Positions 1 through 8,681 of a stretch of 64,000 nt of DNA are shown here, one piece after another. This stretch comes from CAILUG01 sp903844415 (GTDB lineage: Bacteria > Pseudomonadota > Gammaproteobacteria > Pseudomonadales > Pseudohongiellaceae): contig CANJTS010000001.1 of assembly GCA_947477655.1 (NCBI GenBank), forward strand, positions 1 through 64,000, given 5' to 3'. Numbering within the stretch: position 1 is the first letter of the stretch; every line of letters begins with the position of its first letter. The notes beneath the pieces were generated by a model. The model saw nothing but the letters and a program-made list of their open reading frames with translations, searched no databases and had not been told where the DNA came from. Both the position numbers and the translations under genes were made by a program.

Positions 1-126
1 CTTTCGTCTAGGTACTTTCGTCTAGGTACTTTCGTCTAGGTACTTTCGTCTAGGTACTTTCGTCTAGGTACTTTCGTCTAGGTACTTTCGTCTAGGTACT
101 TTCGTCTAGGTACTTTCGTCTAGGTA
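1..126. repeat. Tandem array of nine perfect 14-bp units
   Basis: The unit CTTTCGTCTAGGTA is repeated nine times without a mismatch, followed by a decayed partial copy (CTGTCGTA) at 127-134. The array starts at base 1 of the window, so its real length is unknown. No open frame of note runs through it. Perfect identity between copies suggests recent expansion by slippage or recombination, or an assembly edge effect. Function is unknown. Confidence 0.97.
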
Positions 127-317
127 CTGTCGTAAGGATGCCCCTCTTGGCCGCTGACCCCTGCACACTATAAGAACATTAAACCCGCAAAAATATGGCT
201 GCTAATTACTGCTTTTTTCTCATTGCTAAAGCTCTTTTTTCTAACTTGTGATCGATACTAACATAATCAAATTTTCTCTCCATGCAAATAATGTGAAAGA
301 AGAAACGTACATAACTC
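127..317. other. Intergenic DNA beside the repeat array
   Basis: Between the repeat array and the end of the dioxygenase gene I see no gene, no clear terminator hairpin with a T-run, and no further repeat copies. Together with the array it makes 317 bases without a gene. Confidence 0.6.
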
Positions 318-1328
318 TTACTTCCAATACACAAATCCTTGCGCAGTGCCGGTACCTGCGATGGTGCGATAACAAGGAATATAACTCACAGTTTCGCCCT
401 GTAGTTCGGTAGCAAACAGTGCCCCCGCTGCTGCAATCCAGTTTCTGATTTCAGAAGTACCTTGCAATAAAACATTTTGCGGTACGCTGCACAAAAATTT
501 CTCGTCTCGAGTTGCCAGTGCCTGCATTAAATTGTTATCGAAATCTTCATCAATAGTGAAGTGGGTCAAGCCACCGGAGCCAAATACCGCCACCTTTACA
601 TCACGCTTCCAAGCTTTGATCGCCTTACCAATAAACTGCCCCATTTCGAAACAACGTTTAGACGTGGGTTGATTGGGAGGGAAAAACGTATTGGTAATTA
701 TGGGTAGTATCGGTACAGCATGATCTTCCATCACCCGCCGGATGATCCAACTGAAGGCATGTGGCGTGCCAATGTGATGATGCGCACCTGTATCCGGCCA
801 CTGCTTACTAGCGGCAAGATCAAAACCTGCATCCGCACCCATTTCAAATATCAGTTCAGCTAGATCTGGTAAGCCAGGCCACACCACAGGTTCTTGCGGT
901 CGATAAGCCCATTCACTTTCTTTAATTCCAACAGGCAATCTGGCAGAACGCTCGTGATCCATCGGCTTTTGCCAAAAGTCGGCACCGTGATAAACGGTGA
1001 ACATTGGCTGCATACTTTCTTGTATCAGTTCGCGCTGATCGTTACCCATGATGACAGCCACATCAGGTTTCATTTCCTTCCAGACCTGCGCTAGTTTTGC
1101 TACACCCTCCTGACAAATAGCATGGCGACGGGTACGTTCTTCCAGCGTTATTTGCGCTGCAAAGTTTTCGTCTTTACGCATCTCTACTAATTGTTCAAAA
1201 GTATATTCACTGCCGCGGAACCAGTGTTTTATCCGATGATCGTGCGGTACACGCAACATCCATTCTTCCGGCGTAGTATTGAGAATAGGGCCGTGGGTAC
1301 TCCACATGCCGAGGGTAATTTTAGCCAT
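318..1328 (-). CDS. LigB-superfamily extradiol ring-cleavage dioxygenase
   Basis: A 336-residue protein of the class III (LigB/MhpB type) extradiol dioxygenase fold, which cleaves catecholic rings using Fe(II) and oxygen. His12 in the N-terminal STHGP motif matches the first iron ligand of LigB. A GNDQRE motif (95-100), a HHH stretch (183-185), His256 in GGLTH and Glu293 in TSEIRNW fit the rest of the active site; the second iron His is less clear, His69 being a candidate. There is no fused or adjacent LigA-type alpha domain, unlike LigAB or DesB, so it probably works alone. It is the last gene of the minus-strand catabolic set, 110 bases after the LigJ-like hydratase. The ring substrate (gallate, protocatechuate or another) cannot be told from sequence. 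Confidence 0.85.
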   Translation of the reverse strand: MAKITLGMWSTHGPILNTTPEEWMLRVPHDHRIKHWFRGSEYTFEQLVEMRKDENFAAQITLEERTRRHAICQEGVAKLAQVWKEMKPDVAVIMGNDQRELIQESMQPMFTVYHGADFWQKPMDHERSARLPVGIKESEWAYRPQEPVVWPGLPDLAELIFEMGADAGFDLAASKQWPDTGAHHHIGTPHAFSWIIRRVMEDHAVPILPIITNTFFPPNQPTSKRCFEMGQFIGKAIKAWKRDVKVAVFGSGGLTHFTIDEDFDNNLMQALATRDEKFLCSVPQNVLLQGTSEIRNWIAAAGALFATELQGETVSYIPCYRTIAGTGTAQGFVYWK

Positions 1329-1438
1329 AGTTTTTTGCCTTTAAGTTGTTCGGCCACACCAATGTATTTTTTGATGCCAGCCCGCACGAGGCTACTCTTG
1401 CTAAATCTGAAACAAGAGTAATTTCTCAATCAATTTTT

Positions 1439-2464
1439 TTATACATTCAAATTAAAAACACGTTTCGCATTGCCTTCGAAAATTTTGTATTTGTCGTCAG
1501 CACTCAGCCAGTCTATTCCCTGAATCAACGGTACAGTCTTGTCATAAGTCTGACCAGTCTCTTCATTCATTGATGAACCAACCCCTGGACACTCGGAGCC
1601 GTACAAAATTTGGTCAGCACCTACCACTTTAATCAGCAGTTCCAAGGCTTCTTTGGAATACAGCACAGTATCGAAATACATTTTGCGCATATGATCAATA
1701 AACAAACCCTTACTGATACTTTCCTGCGCGCCACTACGGGCGGAACCTGCATTAAAACGACCAATCTGGTAGGGCATAGCACCTCCGCCATGAGACACCA
1801 CAATTTTTAAAGTAGGAAAATCATCAAACACGGTGGAATTTACAAAACCATAGACTGCAGTGGTTTCTTCATTCACGAAATACAAACTATATGGTTCCCG
1901 CGCCGGGAAACGTGAACCGGCAGTGTGAATATGCAGTGGTACGTCCAACTCACAGGCTTTTTCGTACAAGGGATACCAGTAACGATCTCCCATGGGTGGA
2001 GCTTTGTTGCCGTCGTTCTCATAAGGATCTGGATTAAGCAAGAAACCCTTGAAGCCATAGTTTTTTACACAATGCTCCATTTCGGCGAACACCACACTGA
2101 CCGGCTCACCGCCTTGTTGCGGCAATCCACCTACACCAAAAAACTTGGTAGGGAACAAACGAATGCTGTCGGCAATTATTTTATTACATTCGTGGATATA
2201 CCACTCCACCAGATAACCAGGCTTTTCTGAATGCATGGTTTGAAAAGGGCGTGGCGAAATCAACTGCATGTCGAGACCATTGTTTTGCATATGTTCAATG
2301 TGACCACATGGACCCATCTCTTTGCGATTCCAGGCAGCGATGAGTTGCTCGTCGGTATATTTGACGGCACCACGACCGTGGGAACCCCGATGTGATACTA
2401 GGCCAGCTTTGTATACAGCCAGTTGCGGCGGGGCAGAAAAATGGGCATGACAATCGATAATCAC
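1439..2464 (-). CDS. LigJ-like 4-oxalomesaconate hydratase (amidohydrolase family)
   Basis: This 341-residue metal-dependent hydrolase has the length of Sphingobium LigJ and resembles it along its whole length. Zinc-ligand positions are present: His6 and His8 (HxH in DCHAHF), His178, His225 in SHGGG and Glu291 in YGSE. LigJ hydrates 4-oxalomesaconate to 4-carboxy-4-hydroxy-2-oxoadipate (CHA) in the protocatechuate 4,5-cleavage and gallate pathways. Upstream lie two RraA/CHA-aldolase-type genes that could take the product, and downstream an extradiol dioxygenase that could supply the precursor. A related decarboxylase of the same superfamily (ACMSD type) is the main alternative, but the resemblance to LigJ is the stronger. 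Expected to be cytoplasmic. Confidence 0.85.
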   Translation of the reverse strand: MIIDCHAHFSAPPQLAVYKAGLVSHRGSHGRGAVKYTDEQLIAAWNRKEMGPCGHIEHMQNNGLDMQLISPRPFQTMHSEKPGYLVEWYIHECNKIIADSIRLFPTKFFGVGGLPQQGGEPVSVVFAEMEHCVKNYGFKGFLLNPDPYENDGNKAPPMGDRYWYPLYEKACELDVPLHIHTAGSRFPAREPYSLYFVNEETTAVYGFVNSTVFDDFPTLKIVVSHGGGAMPYQIGRFNAGSARSGAQESISKGLFIDHMRKMYFDTVLYSKEALELLIKVVGADQILYGSECPGVGSSMNEETGQTYDKTVPLIQGIDWLSADDKYKIFEGNAKRVFNLNV

Positions 2465-2592
2465 TTATTATCTCCAATACACAATATTAATTATTCAGAT
2501 GTTACTTAACTTTGAAACCTGCAAAACCCAACTCTGCTTAAGAGTTTATCTATCCTTAATTCTAATAGACTTTGCCTGCTACAGTAGTTGCA

Positions 2593-3264
2593 CTATTTAT
2601 TTTTATCCGGGGTTTGCAAGCTGTGGTATTTCATCTCGGCCCGCGCTTCACCAATAGTCTTACCTGCTTCCAGCATAGCTCTAATTTTAGTTTCAGCGGC
2701 ATCAATTTGTTCGGCCACGGCCAACACTTCATCTTCGCGAGATTTAGGAATACAAATTACGCCATCAGCATCACCGCGCAGTAAATCGCCAGGTTGAACC
2801 CTAGCATCACCAATATTAACCGGCACTTGTTCTGCATCAACCTGTACCCGATCTTTGCCCGTACGCATGGAATAACTGCGAGAATAAATCGGATAACCTA
2901 GACTCAAACATAAATGCACATCGCGACAAGCACCATCAATTACCGTTCCTGCCAGGCCTTTTTTGTGAGCCAGAAAAGTCAGAATATCACCCCAAACAGT
3001 GGCGTCTTCGCGACCGCCATTATCAATTACAGCCACATCTCCCGGCCCTAATTTGTCGATAAAATCACCCACTGTACCGGGCTTATCCGCATCCAAAGGT
3101 CCATATAAAATGGTGTAGGCGCGGCCTGCTAGTCGAAAATTTTGGTCGCGTGGTTTGATACCTAAGCATTGCCCTGCTATACGTAACTTGTCGAGTGCAT
3201 CACTCAACGTTGCAGTATCAAGCTTTGCGGCTCGTGCTACGTTATTGTCTATCATTGCCTTCAA
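2593..3264 (-). CDS. RraA-family protein / CHA aldolase-like, paralogue 1
   Basis: A 223-residue RraA/HMG-CHA-aldolase fold protein. Members with aldolase activity split 4-carboxy-4-hydroxy-2-oxoadipate into pyruvate and oxaloacetate using a divalent metal and a GX20RDX2(E/D) motif. Here the Arg-Asp pair is kept (GACRDVHL), but the acid two residues further is Leu and the expected Gly is Asp, so the motif is incomplete. The gene sits 8 bases after its paralogue and 128 bases before the LigJ-like gene. It could be an aldolase with altered specificity, an oxaloacetate decarboxylase, or a non-catalytic partner. An RNase E inhibitor role (true RraA) is less likely given the RD pair and the neighbours. 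Confidence 0.8.
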   Translation of the reverse strand: MKAMIDNNVARAAKLDTATLSDALDKLRIAGQCLGIKPRDQNFRLAGRAYTILYGPLDADKPGTVGDFIDKLGPGDVAVIDNGGREDATVWGDILTFLAHKKGLAGTVIDGACRDVHLCLSLGYPIYSRSYSMRTGKDRVQVDAEQVPVNIGDARVQPGDLLRGDADGVICIPKSREDEVLAVAEQIDAAETKIRAMLEAGKTIGEARAEMKYHSLQTPDKNK

Positions 3265-3272
3265 ACTCCTGC

Positions 3273-3941
3273 TTAATTGGGTTTATGCAACATGTTTTCG
3301 TAAGAAGTGCCCATCACCACTGATACTGGTTTGCCCGCGAGCACATCTTGCGTCATCAGTCGTTCTTTCTCGGCTACAGTTTCTGCTACAGCCAATACTG
3401 CTTCTATCTTGTCCGCTGTAACAAACACGACACCACTACCATCGGCTATGACGTAATCACCTGGACTGACGATGCTGTCACCAACTTGTACCGGTATGCC
3501 AAAGTCTTGTTCCCACACCCGACCTCGTGCTGTACGCGCAGTAGTAAAGCGGGAAAATACTGGAAAACCTATTTCTTCATATTCATCAATATCTCGGGCC
3601 GGGCCTTCCATGATTACCCCTCGCACCCCCTTAACCTTGGCGGCATTGGCTAAAACTCCACCCCAACCGGCGCAATCAATGCCCGTACGTTGTTCCACCA
3701 CTATTACTGTTAAATTGTCTGCCGCTTCAATTGCTGCCGTACCCAAATGACGCTTGGAACCACCTGCCGGGGCCATGCCGTGTAATTTTACGGTTTGAAT
3801 TGTCCCAGCTATACGACTGCGGGTTGAACGGCGCAACAAACCAGATTGCGCGCCTTTTAGACCTAAACTGTCGAGCGCGTCTGAAACGGCGCATGCATCA
3901 AGTTTTTCAAGCCTTTTGATAAGTTCGGCACGTGTGGCCAC
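3273..3941 (-). CDS. RraA-family CHA/HMG aldolase, paralogue 2
   Basis: The predicted enzyme is a class II pyruvate aldolase of the RraA fold acting on 4-carboxy-4-hydroxy-2-oxoadipate or 4-hydroxy-4-methyl-2-oxoglutarate. It has the complete GX20RDX2E motif (GPARDIDE), unlike its neighbour. I place the start at the GTG at 3941 because a strong AAGGGGGG ribosome site lies just upstream and this gives 222 residues, matching the paralogue. An in-frame ATG at 4007 would add 22 residues that do not fit the family. The two paralogues are 8 bases apart and surely co-transcribed. The gap to the PQQ dehydrogenase upstream is about 126 bases, so an internal promoter is possible. Confidence 0.85.
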   Translation of the reverse strand: MATRAELIKRLEKLDACAVSDALDSLGLKGAQSGLLRRSTRSRIAGTIQTVKLHGMAPAGGSKRHLGTAAIEAADNLTVIVVEQRTGIDCAGWGGVLANAAKVKGVRGVIMEGPARDIDEYEEIGFPVFSRFTTARTARGRVWEQDFGIPVQVGDSIVSPGDYVIADGSGVVFVTADKIEAVLAVAETVAEKERLMTQDVLAGKPVSVVMGTSYENMLHKPN

Positions 3942-4067
3942 AGTTCCCCCCTTGATGACTGTTAATGTAAGACGGCGATGATAACTGCAAAGCCCAGTCA
4001 TAGTCATATTTGAGATAACTTCAGCGACCCAGAGCTTGGCGATGTCGGCAGCACCTAACGGCTGAAT

Positions 4068-6317
4068 TTACGGCAAAGTCAGTGCCACCAGCTCACTGCT
4101 ACCTTCACCACTTACCGCAACTACCAAGTACTGTTTCCCCAAATGCATGAACGTCATTGGTGTGCCGGTTTGGGACCTGGGCAAAACTATTTCAGCCAAA
4201 ATGTCCCCACTGGCTTTATCGTGAGCACGTAACAAGGGTTTGCCACCAGGCCCCTCACCACTGAACAATAAAGTTTTAGTGAGCAGGATGCCGGAACGAT
4301 TGGGAACTCCGGTGCGCGGCAGTTCGATTCCAGCCAGAGCAGGATGATTGACTATTTCCTCTGGCGTATCCCCATTGGGAATCCACCATAGATGTTCACC
4401 ATTTTCCAGATTGATCGCCGTGATACGACCATAAGGCGGGGTCATGATAGGCAGACCGTCAACATCCAAACCCCCACGCAAGCCTTGAATATAGTCCACG
4501 CTGGAATCATCAGCACCGGGTACCAAACCTAATACAGTCAGTGCCGTACGGGAGGGCACATACAAAATGCCGGTGACCGGATCGTAGGCACCACCCTCCC
4601 AGTTGGAACCCCCGGTAGCGTGCGGTAAATGCACGGTACCCAAGGTGCCATCAGTTGCTGCTGCCAGAGATGGCGGAGTAAACAATTCGCTCATCCGATA
4701 AGGGGCAATGGCGGCTTTGGCTTTGGCTAGCAATTCAGGCGTATAGTTGATGAGATCAGCTTCTGTAAAGCCCTGCCTGTCATACGGAGCAGGGCGTGAC
4801 GGAATTGGTTGTGTAGGAGACGTCCATTCGCCAGGGATGTCAGATTGCGGCACGGGGGTTTCGACAATGTCCCAGATGGGTTCGCCGGTGGCACGGTCAA
4901 ACACATAGGCCATGGCCTGCTTGGTTAGTTGAACAATCACCTTGCGGCCATCTGGCAGATCGGCAAGGATTGGCGCGGCAGGGTTGTCCCAATCCCAGAT
5001 ATCGTGATGGATCAACTGAAAATGCCAGCGCCGCTCGCCGGTGCGGTAGTCTAGGGCAACTAGCGAATTGGCGAATAAATTATCGCCAGGGCGGGCGCCA
5101 CCATAATAATCACTGGTGGCAGTTTCTACCGGTAGATAAACAAGCCCCAATTGAGGGTCGGCCGACATAGGTGCCCAGACTCCAGCGTTCCCGGTATAAC
5201 GCGCCGAATCACCGAGCCATGTTTCACTACCAAACTCATTACCTTGTGGAATCGTATGGAAGGTCCACAGCAGCTTGCCACTCCTGACATCGTAACCGCG
5301 GATATCTCCTTTAACATTACTTTCTGACAAAGGTCTGGTGCTAAGAGCGTGTGATGCACCCACGACTATTACGTCGTCCACCACCAGTGGTGGAAAAGAC
5401 AAACCAATATCGAGATCATCGCGCCCTGGACCCAAGCGTAAGCCTTCTTGTAAATCAACCCAACCACCGGCACCGAAGTTTTCCACGGGCAAGCCAGTAA
5501 GCGCATTGAGTGCAACGAGGTAGTAGCCGGGAGTTACCGTGAGAACTATTTCCTGAACGCCATCACTCCAATACGCTAGGCCTTTGCCGGAACCCTTGCG
5601 GGGTGCCTTGTCGAAGCGTTCACCTTCCTGTGCGCGCCACAGCCACAGCATCTGGCCAGTGCCCGGATCAAGCGCGACGATGTCGCGGGTAATTCCTGCT
5701 GTAGTAAACAAGGTGCCATTTACCATCAGTGGCGTAGTGACATTTGAACCTTCCGTGACTGGCCCAAAATTATCCATATTGAAACGCCAAGCGACTTTCA
5801 GACTGGCAGCATTGGCAGCATTGATTTGCTCCAGCGCGGAATAACGCGTGGCTTGCACTGTGCCGTTGAGTGTTTGCCAAGGGTAGGAATCAGTAGCCGC
5901 CACTGCTGTGCTGGCGACCGGTGTTAATGTGAGGTTTACCAAACTTTCGGCGGAAAGTGTGGCCTCTGGCAGAGTCACTTTGCCAACCGTCAACATAAAA
6001 GCGGTTACATCCAGATATTGTTGTGCAGTTAATGAACCTGGATTTTCGCCCGGCATGGTGCTACTGACTCGTTGCAGCAGTTCGGTAGCACTGTGGCCGT
6101 ACCAGTCGTTGCGTAAGCGAGTTTCGATTTCGATGGGAATGTGACAACGAATGCAAACAGATTGGAATATTTCGGCGCCACGCTCCAAATTAGCAGTTTG
6201 GGCAAAAGCACCATTGCTCAGCAGAACAACACACAGCAGAGCTAAAATGTTTGTCCAACACTTGTTCAGCAGTTTCACAACATCTACCCACAGGGTTTTG
6301 ACGCGTGCTTTTTTCAT
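4068..6317 (-). CDS. PQQ-dependent dehydrogenase with N-terminal cytochrome c domain
   Basis: A 749-residue quinohaemoprotein. Residues 1-40 are a long basic leader plus hydrophobic segment ending AFAQ, so the protein is exported. Residues about 45-110 form a c-type cytochrome domain with CIRCH (Cys55, Cys58, His59) and a likely Met88 ligand in STMPG. The rest is an eight-bladed PQQ propeller with HHDIWDWDNPA, the active-site region of glucose and quinate dehydrogenases. No vicinal Cys-Cys pair of methanol-dehydrogenase type is seen. The known type II alcohol dehydrogenases carry haem c at the C-terminus, so the N-terminal position is less usual. It starts 20 bases after fumarase and has a GGAG ribosome site. 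The substrate is unknown; an aromatic or cyclic alcohol would suit the neighbours. Confidence 0.88.
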   Translation of the reverse strand: MKKARVKTLWVDVVKLLNKCWTNILALLCVVLLSNGAFAQTANLERGAEIFQSVCIRCHIPIEIETRLRNDWYGHSATELLQRVSSTMPGENPGSLTAQQYLDVTAFMLTVGKVTLPEATLSAESLVNLTLTPVASTAVAATDSYPWQTLNGTVQATRYSALEQINAANAASLKVAWRFNMDNFGPVTEGSNVTTPLMVNGTLFTTAGITRDIVALDPGTGQMLWLWRAQEGERFDKAPRKGSGKGLAYWSDGVQEIVLTVTPGYYLVALNALTGLPVENFGAGGWVDLQEGLRLGPGRDDLDIGLSFPPLVVDDVIVVGASHALSTRPLSESNVKGDIRGYDVRSGKLLWTFHTIPQGNEFGSETWLGDSARYTGNAGVWAPMSADPQLGLVYLPVETATSDYYGGARPGDNLFANSLVALDYRTGERRWHFQLIHHDIWDWDNPAAPILADLPDGRKVIVQLTKQAMAYVFDRATGEPIWDIVETPVPQSDIPGEWTSPTQPIPSRPAPYDRQGFTEADLINYTPELLAKAKAAIAPYRMSELFTPPSLAAATDGTLGTVHLPHATGGSNWEGGAYDPVTGILYVPSRTALTVLGLVPGADDSSVDYIQGLRGGLDVDGLPIMTPPYGRITAINLENGEHLWWIPNGDTPEEIVNHPALAGIELPRTGVPNRSGILLTKTLLFSGEGPGGKPLLRAHDKASGDILAEIVLPRSQTGTPMTFMHLGKQYLVVAVSGEGSSELVALTLP

Positions 6318-6337
6318 TGTTTGGCTCCAGCTTTTTG

Positions 6338-7861
6338 TTATTTTATTTTTAGGCCATGTTCTTCAATATGTTGCTTCCACTGGGCCGGACCAGTGTTATG
6401 TACTGATATTCCGTTTACATCCACAGCCACAGATACTGGCATATCTTCTACTTCGAACTCGCGAATAGCTTCCATGCCAAGATCAGCGAAGGCTACAACA
6501 CGGGTTTTACGAATAGCTTTGGAAATCAAATAGGCAGCGCCTCCCACGGCCATCAAATACACAGCCTTATGTTTTTTGATAGCTGCGATGCCAGTAGGGC
6601 CGCGTTCGGCTTTGCCAATCATCCCTAACAGACCTGTTTTTTCTAGCAGGTCATCGGTGAATTTATCCATTCGTGTTGCCGTGGTGGGACCAGCGGGACC
6701 GACCACCTCATCACGTACCGGTTCCACCGGACCAACGTAATAAATAAATTTGTTGCGCAAATCGACGCCCACTGGCAGACCTTCACCTTTGTTGAACAAA
6801 TCGATTATGCGTTTATGCGCAGCATCACGGCCGGTGAGCATCTTGCCAGAGAGCAACAGTGTTTCTCCTGGCGTCCAGGTGGCAATGTCAGCTCGTGTAA
6901 CAGTATCGAGATTTACCCGGCGGGCAGCGGGGCCTACATCCCAAGAAATTTTTGGATAGTCTTCGACCTTGGGAGGATGTTGTTCGGCGGGACCAGAACC
7001 ATCCAGCACAAAATGTGCATGGCGCGAGGCAGCGCAATTTGGAATCATAGCCACTGGCAGCGATACGGCGTGAGTAGGATAGTCCTTAATCTTGACATCG
7101 AGTACGGTGGTCAAGCCACCTAGGCCTTGTGCCCCAATGCCTAGAGCATTGACCTTGTCCATTAGTTCAAGGCGTAATTCTTCGATCCTGTTTTGCGGGC
7201 CGCGTTTGCGTAATTCATCAATATCGATGGGATCCATCAAAGACTCTTTTGCCATTAGCACGGCTTTTTCTGCTGTGCCGCCGATGCCAATACCCAGCAT
7301 ACCGGGAGGGCACCAGCCCGCCCCCATTGTGGGAATGGTTTTAAGAATCCAATCGGTGATGTTATCGCTGGGATTGAGCATAACCAGTTTGGCCTTGTTC
7401 TCGGAACCGCCACCTTTAGCAGCCACCGTGATCTCCACCTTATCGCCCAATACCAGGCGGGTGTGAATCACCGCTGGTGTATTGTCTTTGGTGTTTTTTC
7501 TGGCACCCGCAGGATCACTCAGAATGGAAGCACGCAATATATTGTCCGGGTTGCTATAAGCACGCCTCACACCTTCGTTGATCATATCTTCCAAGCTCAG
7601 ACTACCCTGCCATTGCACCTGCATACCCACAGTGACAAACACGTTGACGATGCCGGTATCCTGACAGATGGGACGCTTGCCCTCTGCACACATACGCGAA
7701 TTAATCAGAATTTGGGCCATTGCATCTTTGGCGGCTTTCGACTCTTCCCTTTCGTAAGCTCGGTGCAGGGCCTGGATAAAATCGAGGGGGTGAAAATAGG
7801 AAATATATTGCAAGGCATCAGCGACGCTCTGAATTACATCTTCCTGGCGAATGATTGTCAT
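6338..7861 (-). CDS. fumA: Class I fumarate hydratase (4Fe-4S)
   Basis: The product is a 507-residue iron-sulfur fumarase interconverting fumarate and malate in the TCA cycle. The three cluster cysteines are visible: Cys66 (PICQDTG), Cys184 (GWCPPG) and Cys276 (PNCAASRHAH). The C-terminal beta domain contains the GPAGPTTATRM substrate motif. An upstream in-frame codon at 7978 would add 39 residues that overlap tesA and do not fit the family, so I use the ATG at 7861, which gives the usual Pseudomonas-type length. It is divergent from tesA (115 bases between starts) and only 20 bases ahead of the PQQ dehydrogenase, so it may head the catabolic transcript and feed carbon from ring cleavage into the cycle. 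Confidence 0.95.
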   Translation of the reverse strand: MTIIRQEDVIQSVADALQYISYFHPLDFIQALHRAYEREESKAAKDAMAQILINSRMCAEGKRPICQDTGIVNVFVTVGMQVQWQGSLSLEDMINEGVRRAYSNPDNILRASILSDPAGARKNTKDNTPAVIHTRLVLGDKVEITVAAKGGGSENKAKLVMLNPSDNITDWILKTIPTMGAGWCPPGMLGIGIGGTAEKAVLMAKESLMDPIDIDELRKRGPQNRIEELRLELMDKVNALGIGAQGLGGLTTVLDVKIKDYPTHAVSLPVAMIPNCAASRHAHFVLDGSGPAEQHPPKVEDYPKISWDVGPAARRVNLDTVTRADIATWTPGETLLLSGKMLTGRDAAHKRIIDLFNKGEGLPVGVDLRNKFIYYVGPVEPVRDEVVGPAGPTTATRMDKFTDDLLEKTGLLGMIGKAERGPTGIAAIKKHKAVYLMAVGGAAYLISKAIRKTRVVAFADLGMEAIREFEVEDMPVSVAVDVNGISVHNTGPAQWKQHIEEHGLKIK

Positions 7862-7976
7862 GGGTTTAGCACTCTTGTAAAACAGGTGCAGCGTTAGGCG
7901 GCCTGCGGGTATTGGGATAGAATCAAGATCAAATTCTAACACGTAGTTGGGAGGCCCAGTGCTCCCGGAGCTGGAC

Positions 7977-8591
7977 ATGAAAGCGCGTTATTTGGTGTTT
8001 TTTTTATGGCTGATATTGCCGCTGCCTGCATTTGCACAAGACACCTTCACCATACTATTTCTGGGTGACTCCTTGACTGAAGGTTACGGTCTGGAGGAAG
8101 GCGAATCTTTTCCCGATATGCTTTCTGATCGGTACGCAGCAGAAGGTCGCAAAAACCTCAAAATAATCAATGCCGGCATCAGTGGCTCCACTTCTGCAAG
8201 TGCCCTTACTCGCTTGCAGTGGTACATCCGCGCCCAACCCGATTTACTGGTTCTTTCACTTGGCGCTAACGATGGTTTACGCGGACTCAGTGTGGACGCA
8301 TTAAAAGCCAATCTGATCAAGACAATCGAATTTGCTCAGAGCATGGATGTTAAAGTTGTGCTAACCGGCATGTTGATTCCCCCCAATTACGGGCCAGATT
8401 ACACCAGTGCCTTCGCCCAGGTTTTTCCTGACCTTGCGGCGCAATACCAATTAACCTTTCTCCCTTTTTTACTGGCAGGGGTAGCAGGCATCACCGAACT
8501 GAATCAGGGCGATGGTATTCACCCTAATCTCGAAGGCACCAAAATTGTGGCAGACACCTTGTATAACTTTTTGCAGCCATTGCTACCTTAA
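7977..8591 (+). CDS. tesA: SGNH-type arylesterase / lysophospholipase TesA
   Basis: A 204-residue periplasmic esterase of the GDSL family (thioesterase I, protease I, lysophospholipase L1). A signal peptide (MKARYLVFFLWLILPLPAFA) is followed by the four SGNH blocks: GDSLTEGYG with the nucleophile Ser, the Gly block NAGISGST, GAND with the oxyanion Asn, and DGIHPN with the catalytic Asp and His. The start at 7977 is preceded by GGAG at 7967-7970; an upstream codon at 7947 would put ten polar residues before the signal peptide. It is followed, 90 bases on, by ybbA-ybbP on the same strand. In E. coli tesA and ybbAP are also neighbours but divergent. Confidence 0.93.
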   Translation: MKARYLVFFLWLILPLPAFAQDTFTILFLGDSLTEGYGLEEGESFPDMLSDRYAAEGRKNLKIINAGISGSTSASALTRLQWYIRAQPDLLVLSLGANDGLRGLSVDALKANLIKTIEFAQSMDVKVVLTGMLIPPNYGPDYTSAFAQVFPDLAAQYQLTFLPFLLAGVAGITELNQGDGIHPNLEGTKIVADTLYNFLQPLLP

Positions 8592-8681
8592 GTGTTGCCG
8601 TAATTAGCTGTGAGCCAGCCATGTCCCTGCTCAAATAAAAAAACCTAACAGACAAGACATATTTACCAGGCTAACAACACC

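Noticed and set aside
1..126. CRISPR array
   Set aside because: The 14-bp units are directly abutting with no spacers and no cas genes are nearby.
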